Part shown: one piece after another, positions 26,981 to 35,058 of the stretch
How positions within the stretch are numbered: position 1 is the stretch's first letter
Layout of the letters: every line of letters starts with the position of its first letter
Source of the DNA: Enterobacteriaceae bacterium 4M9
GTDB lineage: Bacteria; Pseudomonadota; Gammaproteobacteria; Enterobacterales; Enterobacteriaceae
Length of the DNA stretch: 64,000 nucleotides
Direction of reading: 5' to 3'
NCBI GenBank assembly: GCA_010092695.1
Contig: JAADJJ010000001.1
Span: 2,976,001 to 3,040,000, forward strand
Position numbers and translations under genes: made by a program
Notes under the pieces: generated by a model
Seen by the model: the letters and a program-made list of their open reading frames with translations, nothing else
What the model was told of the DNA's origin: nothing
Database searches by the model: none

Positions 26981-27832
26981 ATGGTGGATATGACTAAAGC
27001 AACACCTGAGAAAAAACTGACTCAGGGCGATATTCGCGGCGTGTTTCTGCGCTCAAACCTGTTCCAGGGTTCATGGAACTTCGAACGTATGCAGGCACTG
27101 GGTTTTTGTTTTGCGATGGTACCGGTTATCCGACGCCTGTACCCGGAAAACAACGACGCCCGTCGCCAGGCCATCAAGCGTCATCTGGAGTTTTTTAACA
27201 CCCATCCCTACGTAGCCGCCCCGGTGCTGGGGGTAACGCTGGCCATGGAAGAACAGCGCGCTAACGGTGCCCCCATTGACGATGCAGCCATCAACGGCAT
27301 CAAGGTTGGTCTGATGGGCCCCCTTGCGGGTGTCGGTGACCCGATATTCTGGGGTACGGTACGTCCGGTATTTGCCGCGCTCGGTGCCGGCATTGCCATG
27401 AGTGGTAGCCTACTTGGTCCGCTGCTGTTCTTTGTGCTGTTTAACCTGGTGCGTCTGCTGACGCGTTATTACGGTGTGGCCTACGGCTACCGTAAAGGGG
27501 TTGATATTGTCAAAGACATGGGCGGCGGCTTCCTGCAAAAACTGACGGAGGGCGCATCCATTCTCGGCCTGTTTGTCATGGGCGCACTGGTGAACAAGTG
27601 GACTCATGTGAATATCCCGCTGGTGGTATCAAGGGTGACCGACCAGACGGGTGCTGAGAAGGTCACCACGGTGCAGAACATTCTTGACCAGCTGATGCCC
27701 GGACTGGTGCCGCTCCTGCTGACGTTCGCCTGTATGTGGCTTTTGCGTAAAAAGGTCAATGCGCTGTGGATTATCTGCGGCTTCTTTGTCATTGGGATTG
27801 TCGGCTACGCCATCGGCCTGCTGGGCCTGTAA
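26981..27832 (+). CDS. manZ: Mannose PTS EIID component
   Basis: The 283-residue EIID subunit completes the mannose permease. Conserved stretches are GSWNFERMQALGFCFAMVP near residue 31 and GLMGPLAGVGDPIFWGTVRPVFAALG near 110; the C-terminal part has hydrophobic anchor segments. I chose the ATG at 26981, which has AGGTGGA five bases upstream; an in-frame GTG three codons earlier and an ATG three codons later are alternatives. Confidence 0.95.
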   Translation: MVDMTKATPEKKLTQGDIRGVFLRSNLFQGSWNFERMQALGFCFAMVPVIRRLYPENNDARRQAIKRHLEFFNTHPYVAAPVLGVTLAMEEQRANGAPIDDAAINGIKVGLMGPLAGVGDPIFWGTVRPVFAALGAGIAMSGSLLGPLLFFVLFNLVRLLTRYYGVAYGYRKGVDIVKDMGGGFLQKLTEGASILGLFVMGALVNKWTHVNIPLVVSRVTDQTGAEKVTTVQNILDQLMPGLVPLLLTFACMWLLRKKVNALWIICGFFVIGIVGYAIGLLGL

Positions 27833-27845
27833 GTTTTACCGCTCT

Positions 27846-27873
27846 GCCGGGGCCACTGTGCCCCGGCGTTTTT
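27846..27873 (+). terminator. manXYZ terminator
   Basis: GCCGGGGC pairs with GCCCCGGC across a six-base loop, followed by G and five Ts, 14 bases after the manZ stop. Confidence 0.88.
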
Positions 27874-27886
27874 ATCAGGAACTACC

Positions 27887-28345
27887 ATGTCGCTGACGCA
27901 AGTCCTTTTGGTTGTTTTCATTGTTTTGCTGCTCGCCTGGGCCATCTATGAGGATGTGCTACTCGACCGTCGCCACGGCCCAACCCGGCTCAAGGTACCG
28001 CTGCTGCGCCGTAAACCGGTGGATATCACTATCTTCGCCGCGCTCATCGCCATCCTCATCTATAACAATGTCACTGCAAGCGGCCCGGTGCTGACCACCT
28101 GGCTATTAGGTTGTTCTGCACTGCTGGCCATTTATATCGGATGGCTGCGACAACCCTGCATTCGCTTTAAAATACAGGGGCTTTTCTACTCTGGCATCTG
28201 GATAGATTATCACCGCATCAAGGCCATTAATTTATCTGAAGATGGTGTACTGGTGATGCAATTAGAACAAAAAAACCTCTACATTCGTGTGCGAAATATA
28301 GACGACCTCGAATCAATATATAAATTTATCATTACAACTCAATGA
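27887..28345 (+). CDS. yobD: DUF986 inner-membrane protein YobD
   Basis: The 152-residue product matches the YobD/UPF0266 family. It has three hydrophobic helices (about 5-22, 45-65, 67-87) and a soluble C-terminal half with RQPCIRFKIQGLFYSG and RIKAINLSEDG. The function is unknown. It follows manZ after a terminator, with CAGGA before its ATG, and may depend on read-through or its own promoter. Confidence 0.9.
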   Translation: MSLTQVLLVVFIVLLLAWAIYEDVLLDRRHGPTRLKVPLLRRKPVDITIFAALIAILIYNNVTASGPVLTTWLLGCSALLAIYIGWLRQPCIRFKIQGLFYSGIWIDYHRIKAINLSEDGVLVMQLEQKNLYIRVRNIDDLESIYKFIITTQ

Positions 28346-28353
28346 GTTAAAAA

Positions 28354-28369
28354 TATAGCATTTGCTATA
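28354..28369. promoter_or_regulatory. MntR box 1 upstream of mntP
   Basis: TATAGCATTTGCTATA is a perfect-arm palindrome of the TAGC-n4-GCTA form bound by the manganese sensor MntR. MntR controls mntP in E. coli. Confidence 0.75.
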
Positions 28370-28393
28370 ATCCTGCTTAAAAAATAACAGAGT

Positions 28394-28409
28394 TATAGCT
28401 CTTGCTATA
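28394..28409. promoter_or_regulatory. MntR box 2 upstream of mntP
   Basis: TATAGCTCTTGCTATA repeats the same palindrome 40 bases (about four helical turns) after the first, suggesting cooperative binding on one DNA face. Confidence 0.75.
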
Positions 28410-28462
28410 TTAAAACCACAGCACGTTAACGTAATAAATTAACAAACCCATTACTAATAAAT

Positions 28463-28481
28463 TAAAATGAAAATCGTTATC
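28463..28481. promoter_or_regulatory. Fur box-like site upstream of mntP
   Basis: TAAAATGAAAATCGTTATC matches 15 of 19 positions of the classic Fur box. Fur is known to contribute to mntP induction by manganese in E. coli. Confidence 0.6.
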
Positions 28482-28547
28482 AACTTGCAGAGAAATAAAT
28501 AACACCTTTTGTTAGACACGCCGGAAAAATATGTTATTGTGACGCCC

Positions 28548-28725
28548 ATCTATTGGGGAGTAGCCAATTTCTGTAAAAGAAATGTGCGTGTCAACATACT
28601 CGTTGTCTGACAACGTGGCGCGTACGGGCCGAATACAAATTCGGTCAGGCGAGACCATAGACGCATCAACTGCTGATACTGGGGGCAGTGGTGTGTCATA
28701 TGGCTTTCCCGGTCAGGGCTGAAAA
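28548..28725 (+). ncRNA. yybP-ykoY (manganese) riboswitch in the mntP leader
   Basis: The mntP 5' leader carries the hallmarks of the yybP-ykoY riboswitch: TTGGGGAGTAGCC at the 5' side, GTGTCAACATACTCGTTG in the middle, and later GGCGAGACCATAGACGCATCAACTGC before the start codon, closely following the E. coli mntP leader. Mn(II) binding is expected to expose the mntP ribosome site. Boundaries are approximate. Confidence 0.85.
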
Positions 28726-29292
28726 ATGAATCTCTCCGCAACCCTCCTTCTCGCTTTTGGCATGTCTATGGATGCCTTCGCCGTATCTATCGGTAAAGGT
28801 GCCGCACTGCACAAACCTAAGTTCCGTGAAGCACTGCGTACTGGCCTTATTTTTGGCACGATTGAAGCAATTACCCCGCTGGTTGGCTGGGCGCTCGGCA
28901 TGTTTGCAAGCCAGTTCGTGATGAACTGGAACCACTGGATTGCGTTTTTCTTACTGCTGTTCCTGGGCGCGCGTATGCTTTATGAAGGCATCTGCGGCAA
29001 ACCAGACACGGATGAAGCGCCGCGCCAGCGCCACGGCTTCTGGCTACTGGTGACGACCGCCATTGCCACCAGCCTTGATGCTATGGCCGTCGGCGTTGGC
29101 CTTGCCTTTTTGCAGGTTAATATCTGGTGGACAGCGCTGGCTATCGGCTGCGCAACGCTGATTATGACCACGCTCGGCATGATGATTGGCCGCTATATTG
29201 GGCCACTGCTCGGCAAACGCGCCGAAATTCTCGGTGGCCTGGTATTGATTGGTATTGGTGTGCAGATCCTTTATAACCAGTTTTACGGCTAA
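28726..29292 (+). CDS. mntP: Manganese efflux pump MntP
   Basis: Inner-membrane exporter that lowers cytoplasmic Mn(II). The 188-residue product has six predicted helices arranged as two related halves, each with an acidic motif: GMSMDAFAVSIGKG (about 12-25) and TSLDAMAVGVGLAF (about 115-128). The ATG at 28726 follows the riboswitch. Expression is probably set by MntR, Fur and the riboswitch together. The gene abuts the convergent rlmA stop with no spacer. Confidence 0.96.
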   Translation: MNLSATLLLAFGMSMDAFAVSIGKGAALHKPKFREALRTGLIFGTIEAITPLVGWALGMFASQFVMNWNHWIAFFLLLFLGARMLYEGICGKPDTDEAPRQRHGFWLLVTTAIATSLDAMAVGVGLAFLQVNIWWTALAIGCATLIMTTLGMMIGRYIGPLLGKRAEILGGLVLIGIGVQILYNQFYG

Positions 29293-30108
29293 TCAGGCCT
29301 CGCGCCGCCAGATATTGACGGCAAAATCAGTTTCACAAGCAAACGCCGTTTCCTGCAACAACTGCGCTTTGACCTCCGGGCGAGCGCGCCAGGCAAACGG
29401 CGTCATTTGCAGCAATGCATGAGCGTGCTCACCGCTCAAGGTAAGTGGATAAGCCAGCGTCTGTTGCGCCTGAAGCTCAAACCCGGCTAACGCCTCTTCA
29501 CGTTGCGGATGCAGCCTTACCTCCCGGTAAATCAACCCTTTAAGCTGCATCAAATGGCGCGGTCCCGGCGCAGCCGTCACCACCACACCACCCGGCTTGA
29601 CGACCCTTGCCAGCTCCTGTGCACTGCACGGCGCATAAATACGCACCACAGCATCAAACGCAGCGTCAGCAAACGGCAGGCGATGGCTGGAGGCCACGCA
29701 AAAGTGCACAGCCGGATAGCGCTTTGCGCCAGAACGCACCGCCGCTTTTGATACATCCAGACCGTAGCAGATGCCGCTGTGTTGCCGTGCCAGTTCTGCA
29801 AACGCTGAAGTGTAGTAACCTTCCCCACAACCGATATCAAGAATATCCACGCCCTGCTCAGGCAGGTATTGTGCCAGCAGCTGCGCGAGCGCGTCGCGCA
29901 GTGGCGCGTAATGGCCCGCATCCAGAAATACCCGCCGCGCGCGCATCATCTCAGCGCTGTCGCCTGGCTCGCGCGAGCGCTTGTGCTGTACCGGCAGCAA
30001 ATTGACATAACCTTCTTTCGCTTTATCAAACTGATGGCCGGCGCAACAGCGCAAACTGCTGTCGCCCTCTTCTAACGGGGCATGGCACAGTGGGCAAAGA
30101 AAAGACAT
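29293..30108 (-). CDS. rlmA: 23S rRNA (guanine-N1-)-methyltransferase RlmA
   Basis: SAM-dependent enzyme that methylates G745 of 23S rRNA in E. coli. The 271-residue product has an N-terminal zinc site (C5, C8, C21/C22, H25), the motif I loop DIGCGEGYYTS near residue 90, and RIYAPCSAQELARVVKPGG near 155. AGGAG lies six bases before the ATG. It is a single leftward gene. Confidence 0.94.
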   Translation of the reverse strand: MSFLCPLCHAPLEEGDSSLRCCAGHQFDKAKEGYVNLLPVQHKRSREPGDSAEMMRARRVFLDAGHYAPLRDALAQLLAQYLPEQGVDILDIGCGEGYYTSAFAELARQHSGICYGLDVSKAAVRSGAKRYPAVHFCVASSHRLPFADAAFDAVVRIYAPCSAQELARVVKPGGVVVTAAPGPRHLMQLKGLIYREVRLHPQREEALAGFELQAQQTLAYPLTLSGEHAHALLQMTPFAWRARPEVKAQLLQETAFACETDFAVNIWRREA

Positions 30109-30457
30109 GAAAACTCCTGCTGGCAGTCAAAGGCGGCAAGTTTACCGTCATTACGGGCGACGGGAAACGTTTTACCCACCACCAGTATGCTTGAACACCC
30201 GTTCGGGCAACACAATTGGTTACCTTCACAACGATGATATGGCGGCAGCGTGCTCCCGTATAACCGCTGGCGTCACAGCGCAACCGCATGGGTTTACCTC
30301 GCCTGAGGTGAGTGAGCGAAACACAAGAGAGATAATGCCGGGTGCCGGACTGGTGATGATTTGCGACCTGTCTTCTGCTGCTGAAGTGCAGGTTCGCGTT
30401 ACTGGCGGGGAAATAACAAAAGGTGACGCGTACGGGAAATCAGGTCGAAAAAAGACA
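30109..30457. other. Intergenic interval between rlmA and the cspC terminator
   Basis: About 350 bases without a supported gene. A plus-strand open frame across it has no recognisable product and overlaps the cspC terminator. E. coli has no conserved gene between rlmA and cspC. Confidence 0.5.
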
Positions 30458-30485
30458 ACAAAAAACCCCGCACCAGGCGGGGCTT
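30458..30485 (-). terminator. cspC terminator
   Basis: On the minus strand AAGCCCCGC and GCGGGGTTTTTT form a GC-rich stem with a five-base loop and a long T-run, about 30 bases after the cspC stop. Confidence 0.92.
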
Positions 30486-30515
30486 CGATATACGGTCAGC
30501 GTCAGCTGAGTGAAA

Positions 30516-30725
30516 TCAGATTGCGGTAACGTTAACAGCCGCAGGGCCTTTCTGGCCGTCCTGAATTTCGAATTCAACGTTCTGGCCTTCAGCCAGGGTT
30601 TTGAAGCCATTACCCTGGATTGCAGAGAAGTGTACGAACACATCTTTGCTGCCATCAGCCGGAGTAATGAAACCAAAGCCTTTAGACTCGTTGAACCACT
30701 TGACTTGACCTTTAATCTTTGCCAT
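30516..30725 (-). CDS. cspC: Cold-shock-like protein CspC
   Basis: A 69-residue OB-fold RNA-binding protein of the constitutive cold-shock group; E. coli CspC stabilises rpoS and other stress mRNAs. The RNP1 motif KGFGFI and RNP2 motif VFVHF are intact. AAGGAAT precedes the ATG. It lies three bases after the yobF stop, so the two are translated from one message. Confidence 0.97.
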
Positions 30726-30728
30726 TTA

Positions 30729-30881
30729 CTAATTCCTTCGATTGTTTTCTTCGCCCGCAGGCATATACACAGATAAAACAGAGACATTACTGCTTGAGGC
30801 ACTGATATAAGGTTCGGCAGAGAAGCGGTATTCAACGACAACGTTTTTACTCAGGACTTCTTTACTGAAAATGCCACACAT
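30729..30881 (-). CDS. yobF: DUF2527 small stress protein YobF
   Basis: A 50-residue protein starting MCGIFSKEVLSKNVVVEYRFSAEP, the conserved YobF core; in E. coli its level rises on heat shock. The start at 30881 matches the family. The last residues (VYMPAGEENNRRN) differ from E. coli YobF as I recall it, which ends in CLRAKKTI; that string is present here in the next frame (LCICLRAKKTI), so a one-base shift separates the two tails. It is cotranscribed with cspC. Confidence 0.88.
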   Translation of the reverse strand: MCGIFSKEVLSKNVVVEYRFSAEPYISASSSNVSVLSVYMPAGEENNRRN

Positions 30882-31410
30882 AAACAGAACTGTACCTCGT
30901 TTAACCCAGCGTGTTATCACACACTACGTTAATAATGGCAAGCCATTTTTAAACGTGCCACGATCTGCTGCACATATTCAGAAAGCTGTTAACTGTCCGA
31001 TGTGCGTTATGCGCCATAAACCTCAAATGCCGACAGTGCCCGCTGGCGAATTATGCCGCTTAGCGCCGTAAATCCGGCAACTTTTTTACGATAGCTCAAA
31101 GGGTTTCGTTCGTCCAGAAAGAGAAAAACAAAGAACTATCCGCATCATTCAGACACCAGAGATAATAGCGTGCAGGTGCACCACGGATGGCTATAGATGC
31201 CTGTACATAAGCGTAGTCAATCCTTTCTCTTTGCGCCAGCGGCTTTTTTTAATATTCTCGGTTACGCTTTAAGATAAATTACCCGGAATTTCTATGGATA
31301 AAATAGCAGTGAGTAATTAACGTCAAAAAATAGGTTCAAGCGCCGCTACGATGATTAAGCACCTGGGATGTTTCGCATTCGTGTGGTTTTAGAAACGGTT
31401 GTAATAACGA
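30882..31410. other. Long leader/intergenic region upstream of yobF-cspC
   Basis: Some 530 bases with no supported coding region. The right half presumably carries the yobF-cspC promoter and leader; an AT-rich stretch lies around 31240-31330. No clear terminator for the gene at 31411 was found. Confidence 0.5.
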
Positions 31411-32409
31411 TTACTTATTTCTGACTAAAGAAACAAACTCTCCCATTCGCCGTGGAAAGAATAATGTCTCCCCCTCATTATCATGTTTAAGCTTTGCAAT
31501 TAACGCCTGAGGCGGGATGTCCAGTGATTCATCGGCCAGTTCAAACGCTCCCCAGTGTATGGGAACAGCCAGCGGCCTGCCAATCTCGCGCCATAACGCG
31601 ACCGCCTCCTGTGGCCCCATATGGTGGTTCGCCATAAACCAGCGCGGCTCAAAGGCACCAATGGGAATTGCCGCTGCATCCAGCGGGCCTAAACGCTGCC
31701 CGATGGTTGGCAGCAGACGGCTTTCCCCACTATCGCCGCAAAACCAGAAGCGCAATTCAGGGCTTTCTATCACCCAGCCGCACCACAGTGAACGATTGCG
31801 ATCCCATAGTGTGCGCATACTCCAGTGACGTGCAGGCACAGCGGTAATGGTGAAGCGGCCCGTGCGGACTCCCTGCCACCAGTCCCGCTCTTGCACATTT
31901 CGAATACCGTGCTGTCTGAACCAACGTCCCAAACCCAACGGTACGTAAAAACAGGTTTCAGGAAAGCGACGGTGAATGGTGCGCACGCTATGCAGATCGA
32001 GATGATCGTAATGATTATGAGAAATCACCACTGCATCCGGCTGTGGGAGATGCTCCAGCGTCAGCGCGGGCGGCGTTTTGCGCTTTGGCCCCAGAAAGCG
32101 CAGCGGTGAGGCGCGCGATGAAAAAACCGGGTCGGTAAGGAGGTAGCGCCCATGAAGGCGTAACAGCAGCGTAGCATGCCCCAGCCACCAGACACCGTCT
32201 CCCGCTTCATCAAGCTGTGCTGACTGCCACCACTGGTTAATAAAGGCCGCATAGCCAGCCCGCGGCGGCAAAGGCAGGTTGTTGGCCTTACGCTCGCGCC
32301 GCCAGCGTTTAACATCACCTGGTTGACGTAAATCTGGCTCGACGTTACAAAAACCGTCGGGAAGATGATGGGAATATTCAGGATTATACCAGGGATTTTT
32401 CCAGACCAC
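31411..32409 (-). CDS. RomA-like MBL-fold metallo-hydrolase
   Basis: A 332-residue protein with the metallo-beta-lactamase fold. The zinc motif is SHNHYDHLD (H131, H133, D135, H136), with further ligands likely in PARHWSMRT, FCGDSGES and IHWGAFEL. The N-terminus (WKNPWYNPEYSHHLPDGF) and overall size resemble RomA of Enterobacter and N-acyl-phosphatidylethanolamine hydrolases; the substrate is unknown. There is no signal peptide. The start is GTG at 32409 with GGGAG upstream; an in-frame stop lies just before. E. coli K-12 has no gene here between yobF and yebO. Confidence 0.85.
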   Translation of the reverse strand: MVWKNPWYNPEYSHHLPDGFCNVEPDLRQPGDVKRWRRERKANNLPLPPRAGYAAFINQWWQSAQLDEAGDGVWWLGHATLLLRLHGRYLLTDPVFSSRASPLRFLGPKRKTPPALTLEHLPQPDAVVISHNHYDHLDLHSVRTIHRRFPETCFYVPLGLGRWFRQHGIRNVQERDWWQGVRTGRFTITAVPARHWSMRTLWDRNRSLWCGWVIESPELRFWFCGDSGESRLLPTIGQRLGPLDAAAIPIGAFEPRWFMANHHMGPQEAVALWREIGRPLAVPIHWGAFELADESLDIPPQALIAKLKHDNEGETLFFPRRMGEFVSLVRNK

Positions 32410-32448
32410 GCCAACTCCCAGTCAGGCCATCCCGGGCGTTAAGGTGAA

Positions 32449-32733
32449 TTATCGCTCGGCCACCAGCCTCACGAAGTCGTTTTCTTCATCGGCGTCATCG
32501 GCATCTACCGCTGCTGGTGTCTGCTCAACAGGCATCTTTCCTTCACACAGTCGACGCAGCAGCGCATTCTGGCGCTTTTGTTGCTCCAGCAAGGCTTCAA
32601 GCAGCGCAATCTGCTCACTGGCGCGCACGCTTGCGCGGTTGACAAAATACCAGGCGAAAAGGCCGACGGCCAGGACAATAAGGGACAGCGCCAGAGACGC
32701 GAAATTGACAGTATTCATGCTAAGTTCATTCAC
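32449..32733 (-). CDS. yebO: YebO family small membrane protein
   Basis: A 94-residue protein with one N-terminal membrane helix (about 12-30) and a charged coiled-coil-like region (SEQIALLEALLEQQKRQNALLRRL), ending in FVRLVAER as in E. coli YebO. The function is unknown. I chose the GTG at 32733 because GAGGTGG lies seven bases upstream and the length then matches the family; the ATG five codons later is the alternative. It lies downstream of mgrB on the same strand, as in E. coli. Confidence 0.88.
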   Translation of the reverse strand: MNELSMNTVNFASLALSLIVLAVGLFAWYFVNRASVRASEQIALLEALLEQQKRQNALLRRLCEGKMPVEQTPAAVDADDADEENDFVRLVAER

Positions 32734-32805
32734 AAGACCACCTCGAACAAAGCCGTATATTATCACCCGGAGGCACAACTACTATCACAGAGTCGTAAAA
32801 ATCTT

Positions 32806-32949
32806 TTACCACGGGATAAATTTATTGATAACGCATACGCCGTTAAAAAACTGAACGTCCTGATCGCACAGCACATTCAGCATCTGCAGCCACAACAGCA
32901 CACAAACGACAGCAATCACTATCAGGATAGCCCAACGGTATTTTTTCAC
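32806..32949 (-). CDS. mgrB: PhoQ inhibitor MgrB
   Basis: A 47-residue single-pass membrane protein that binds and inhibits the sensor kinase PhoQ, giving negative feedback on the PhoPQ system. The transmembrane helix covers about residues 6-24; periplasmic cysteines C28 and C39 and the C-terminal W47 required for activity are conserved. The start is GTG at 32949 with GGAG seven bases upstream. Loss of MgrB causes polymyxin resistance in some relatives; this copy looks intact. Confidence 0.95.
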   Translation of the reverse strand: MKKYRWAILIVIAVVCVLLWLQMLNVLCDQDVQFFNGVCVINKFIPW

Positions 32950-32978
32950 TGCGTTCTCCGAGAGTAAAAAACGCACAC

Positions 32979-33003
32979 ATGCTATCATCCCAAACTTAAA
33001 CCA
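32979..33003 (-). promoter_or_regulatory. Possible PhoP box and -10 element of mgrB
   Basis: On the minus strand a GGTTTA half-site (part of 32997-33003) is followed, five bases on, by a weaker GGGATGA half, then TAGCAT as a -10. The layout fits PhoP-activated promoters, and mgrB is a known PhoP target, but the second half-site is poor. Confidence 0.4.
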
Positions 33004-33112
33004 GACTTCACAAAGCGTGGCTTTATTTTTCTTTAGGAATCATCACATTGTTTAACTTTCCGTCTGACGCCACAGTGCTGCACTGAAACCCCCAACACTT
33101 TCAGAGGATATT

Positions 33113-33355
33113 ATGCGCATACTGATTCGCCTGGTAATTATACTCGCGATCGTCTGGCTTGGTCTGTTATTCAGCGGCTACGGCATTCTGATTGGCAGTA
33201 CGCAAAATGCCGCAGGTTTCGGATTAAAGTGTAAGTATCTGACCGCACGCGATGTTATCACGGCACAGTATGTGCACACCGAGAGCGGTATTGTGGGTGT
33301 GACCGATTGCCCGGTGCTGCGCAAAAGTGAAGCGGTCATTGATAGCGGGAAATAA
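33113..33355 (+). CDS. yobH: YobH family protein
   Basis: An 80-residue protein with an N-terminal hydrophobic helix or signal (about 5-24), then CKYLTARDVITAQYVHTESGIVGVTDCPVLRKS with two cysteines, matching E. coli YobH. The function is unknown. GAGGAT precedes the ATG. It is divergent from mgrB. In E. coli the next gene is kdgR; here about 265 non-coding bases lead to yebQ. Confidence 0.88.
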   Translation: MRILIRLVIILAIVWLGLLFSGYGILIGSTQNAAGFGLKCKYLTARDVITAQYVHTESGIVGVTDCPVLRKSEAVIDSGK

Positions 33356-33620
33356 GCAAGCCGCCTCGTCCCTGTGTCAGGCACAGGGGCTGGCGCTGGG
33401 CCAGTGCATCGCGATGGTCCAGCGTCTTTGAGATAACGTCTTCCCTGCGCTATCGCCTGAGAGGCTGTTGCTGGCCCTTTTCGCTCAAAACCCGGCGCCG
33501 GGGATGAAATACATAAACTCACAATCCCCTCACCTGCACACAGATAACACTGCGGCTCAGAGTGCGCAGCGGTGTTAGACTAAGCAATCTGACCCACCTG
33601 TTTATTGCGCGACTTCCTTT

Positions 33621-34991
33621 ATGACTCACGTTCCCGCAGACGGCCTGCCCGTACCACAGCGCTACGGCGCTATTCTGACTCTGATGCTGGGGCTAATGAT
33701 GGCCGTACTGGACGGTGTTATTGCCAACGTTGCCCTGCCAACCATTGCCCGGGATTTACAGGCAAGTCCGGCACGCTCTATCTGGATAATTAACGCCTAC
33801 CAGATAGCGGTTATCATCTCACTGCTGCCGCTCTCTTTTCTGGGCGATATGTTTGGCTATCGGCGGATTTATCGCTGGGGGCTGGTGCTGTTCACCCTCA
33901 CCTCACTGCTCTGCGCGCTGTCTACCTCGCTTGAAATGCTCACACTGGCACGTATTGCGCAGGGACTTGGCGGCTCCGCGCTGATGAGTGTCAATATCGC
34001 CCTGATTCGCCTTATCTATCCACGCCGTGAACTCGGGCGCGGTCTTGGCCTTAACGCGTTTATAGTGGCCGTGTCAGCGGCAGCAGGGCCGACGGTTGCG
34101 GCGGCCGTTCTTGCCGTCGCGCCCTGGCAGTGGTTATTCTTAATTAACATCCCACTGGGCGTCGCCGCGCTGCTGTTAGCGCTGCGCTATCTGCCTGTAA
34201 ACCCTGATAAAGCCGAACGTCCGCGTTTTGACACGCCCAGCGCGCTGATGAATGCGCTGACGTTTGGCCTGTTAATTAGCGCACTGACAGGCTTTGCCCA
34301 GGGGCAATCCACCCTGCTTGTCGGTGCCCAGAGCATTGCGTTCATGCTCATCGGCGTGCTGTTTATTCGCCGCCAGCTTAGCCTGCCCGTGCCGTTGCTG
34401 CCGGTAGATTTGCTGCGCATTCCGGCATTTTCACTTTCAATGGTGACCTCCGTGTGTTCTTTTTGCGCGCAGATGCTGGCGCTGGTCGCCCTGCCCTTTT
34501 TTCTGCAAGGCACGCTCGGACGTAGCGAGGTTGAAACCGGACTGCTGCTCACGCCCTGGCCTGGTGCGACCATGATAATGGCGCTGCTCGCCGGACGGTT
34601 AATTGAGCGCGTGCACGCCGGACTGTTGGGCGCACTGGGGCTGGCGATAATGAGTGTGGGGCTGTTCGCGCTTGCCACGTTACCCGCCCAGCCGACAGAG
34701 CTCGACATTATGTGGCGCATGGCGCTGTGTGGCGGTGGGTTTGGTCTGTTTCAGTCACCGAATAACCACATGATTGTTTCCAGCGCGCCGCCGCATCGCA
34801 GCGGCGGTGCCAGCGGTATGTTGGGTACCGCGCGCCTGCTAGGGCAAAGCTGCGGTGCGGCGCTGGTCGCCCTCATGTTTAATCTGTTTCCCAGCAATGG
34901 CACGCACGCCTCGCTGATTCTGGCAGGGATTTTCGCTGGCGTGGCGGCGCTGGTCAGTAGCCTGCGCCTGACGCAGCCCAAAGCCGCGTAG
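33621..34991 (+). CDS. yebQ: MFS (DHA2 family) transporter YebQ
   Basis: A 456-residue drug:H+ antiporter-like protein of the 14-helix DHA2/EmrB group. Motif A is LGDMFGYRRIY near residue 72, and the motif C-like segment AVSAAAGPTVAAAVL lies near 150; MMAVLDGVIANVALPTIARDL near 27 is typical of DHA2 members. The substrate is unknown. The likely start is the ATG at 33621; no strong ribosome site is visible, so the N-terminus is uncertain. In E. coli it neighbours kdgR, which is absent here. Confidence 0.9.
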   Translation: MTHVPADGLPVPQRYGAILTLMLGLMMAVLDGVIANVALPTIARDLQASPARSIWIINAYQIAVIISLLPLSFLGDMFGYRRIYRWGLVLFTLTSLLCALSTSLEMLTLARIAQGLGGSALMSVNIALIRLIYPRRELGRGLGLNAFIVAVSAAAGPTVAAAVLAVAPWQWLFLINIPLGVAALLLALRYLPVNPDKAERPRFDTPSALMNALTFGLLISALTGFAQGQSTLLVGAQSIAFMLIGVLFIRRQLSLPVPLLPVDLLRIPAFSLSMVTSVCSFCAQMLALVALPFFLQGTLGRSEVETGLLLTPWPGATMIMALLAGRLIERVHAGLLGALGLAIMSVGLFALATLPAQPTELDIMWRMALCGGGFGLFQSPNNHMIVSSAPPHRSGGASGMLGTARLLGQSCGAALVALMFNLFPSNGTHASLILAGIFAGVAALVSSLRLTQPKAA

Positions 34992-35013
34992 TTAAGCCAC
35001 TAACGCCATCCAT

Positions 35014-35043
35014 AAAAAAAGCGTGCCGAAGCACGCTTTTTTA
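35014..35043. terminator. Bidirectional terminator yebQ / htpX
   Basis: AAAAAAGCGTGC and GCACGCTTTTTT form a symmetrical stem with a four-base loop between the convergent genes yebQ and htpX. Confidence 0.9.
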
Positions 35044-35058
35044 CTTACCTGAGAAGAC

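Noticed and set aside
30107..30529. 140-codon plus-strand frame between rlmA and cspC
   Set aside because: Runs through the cspC terminator, has no family resemblance and no conserved counterpart.
33369..33389. Hairpin CCCTGTG/CACAGGG after yobH considered as a terminator
   Set aside because: No T-run follows and the stem is only seven pairs; left unannotated.
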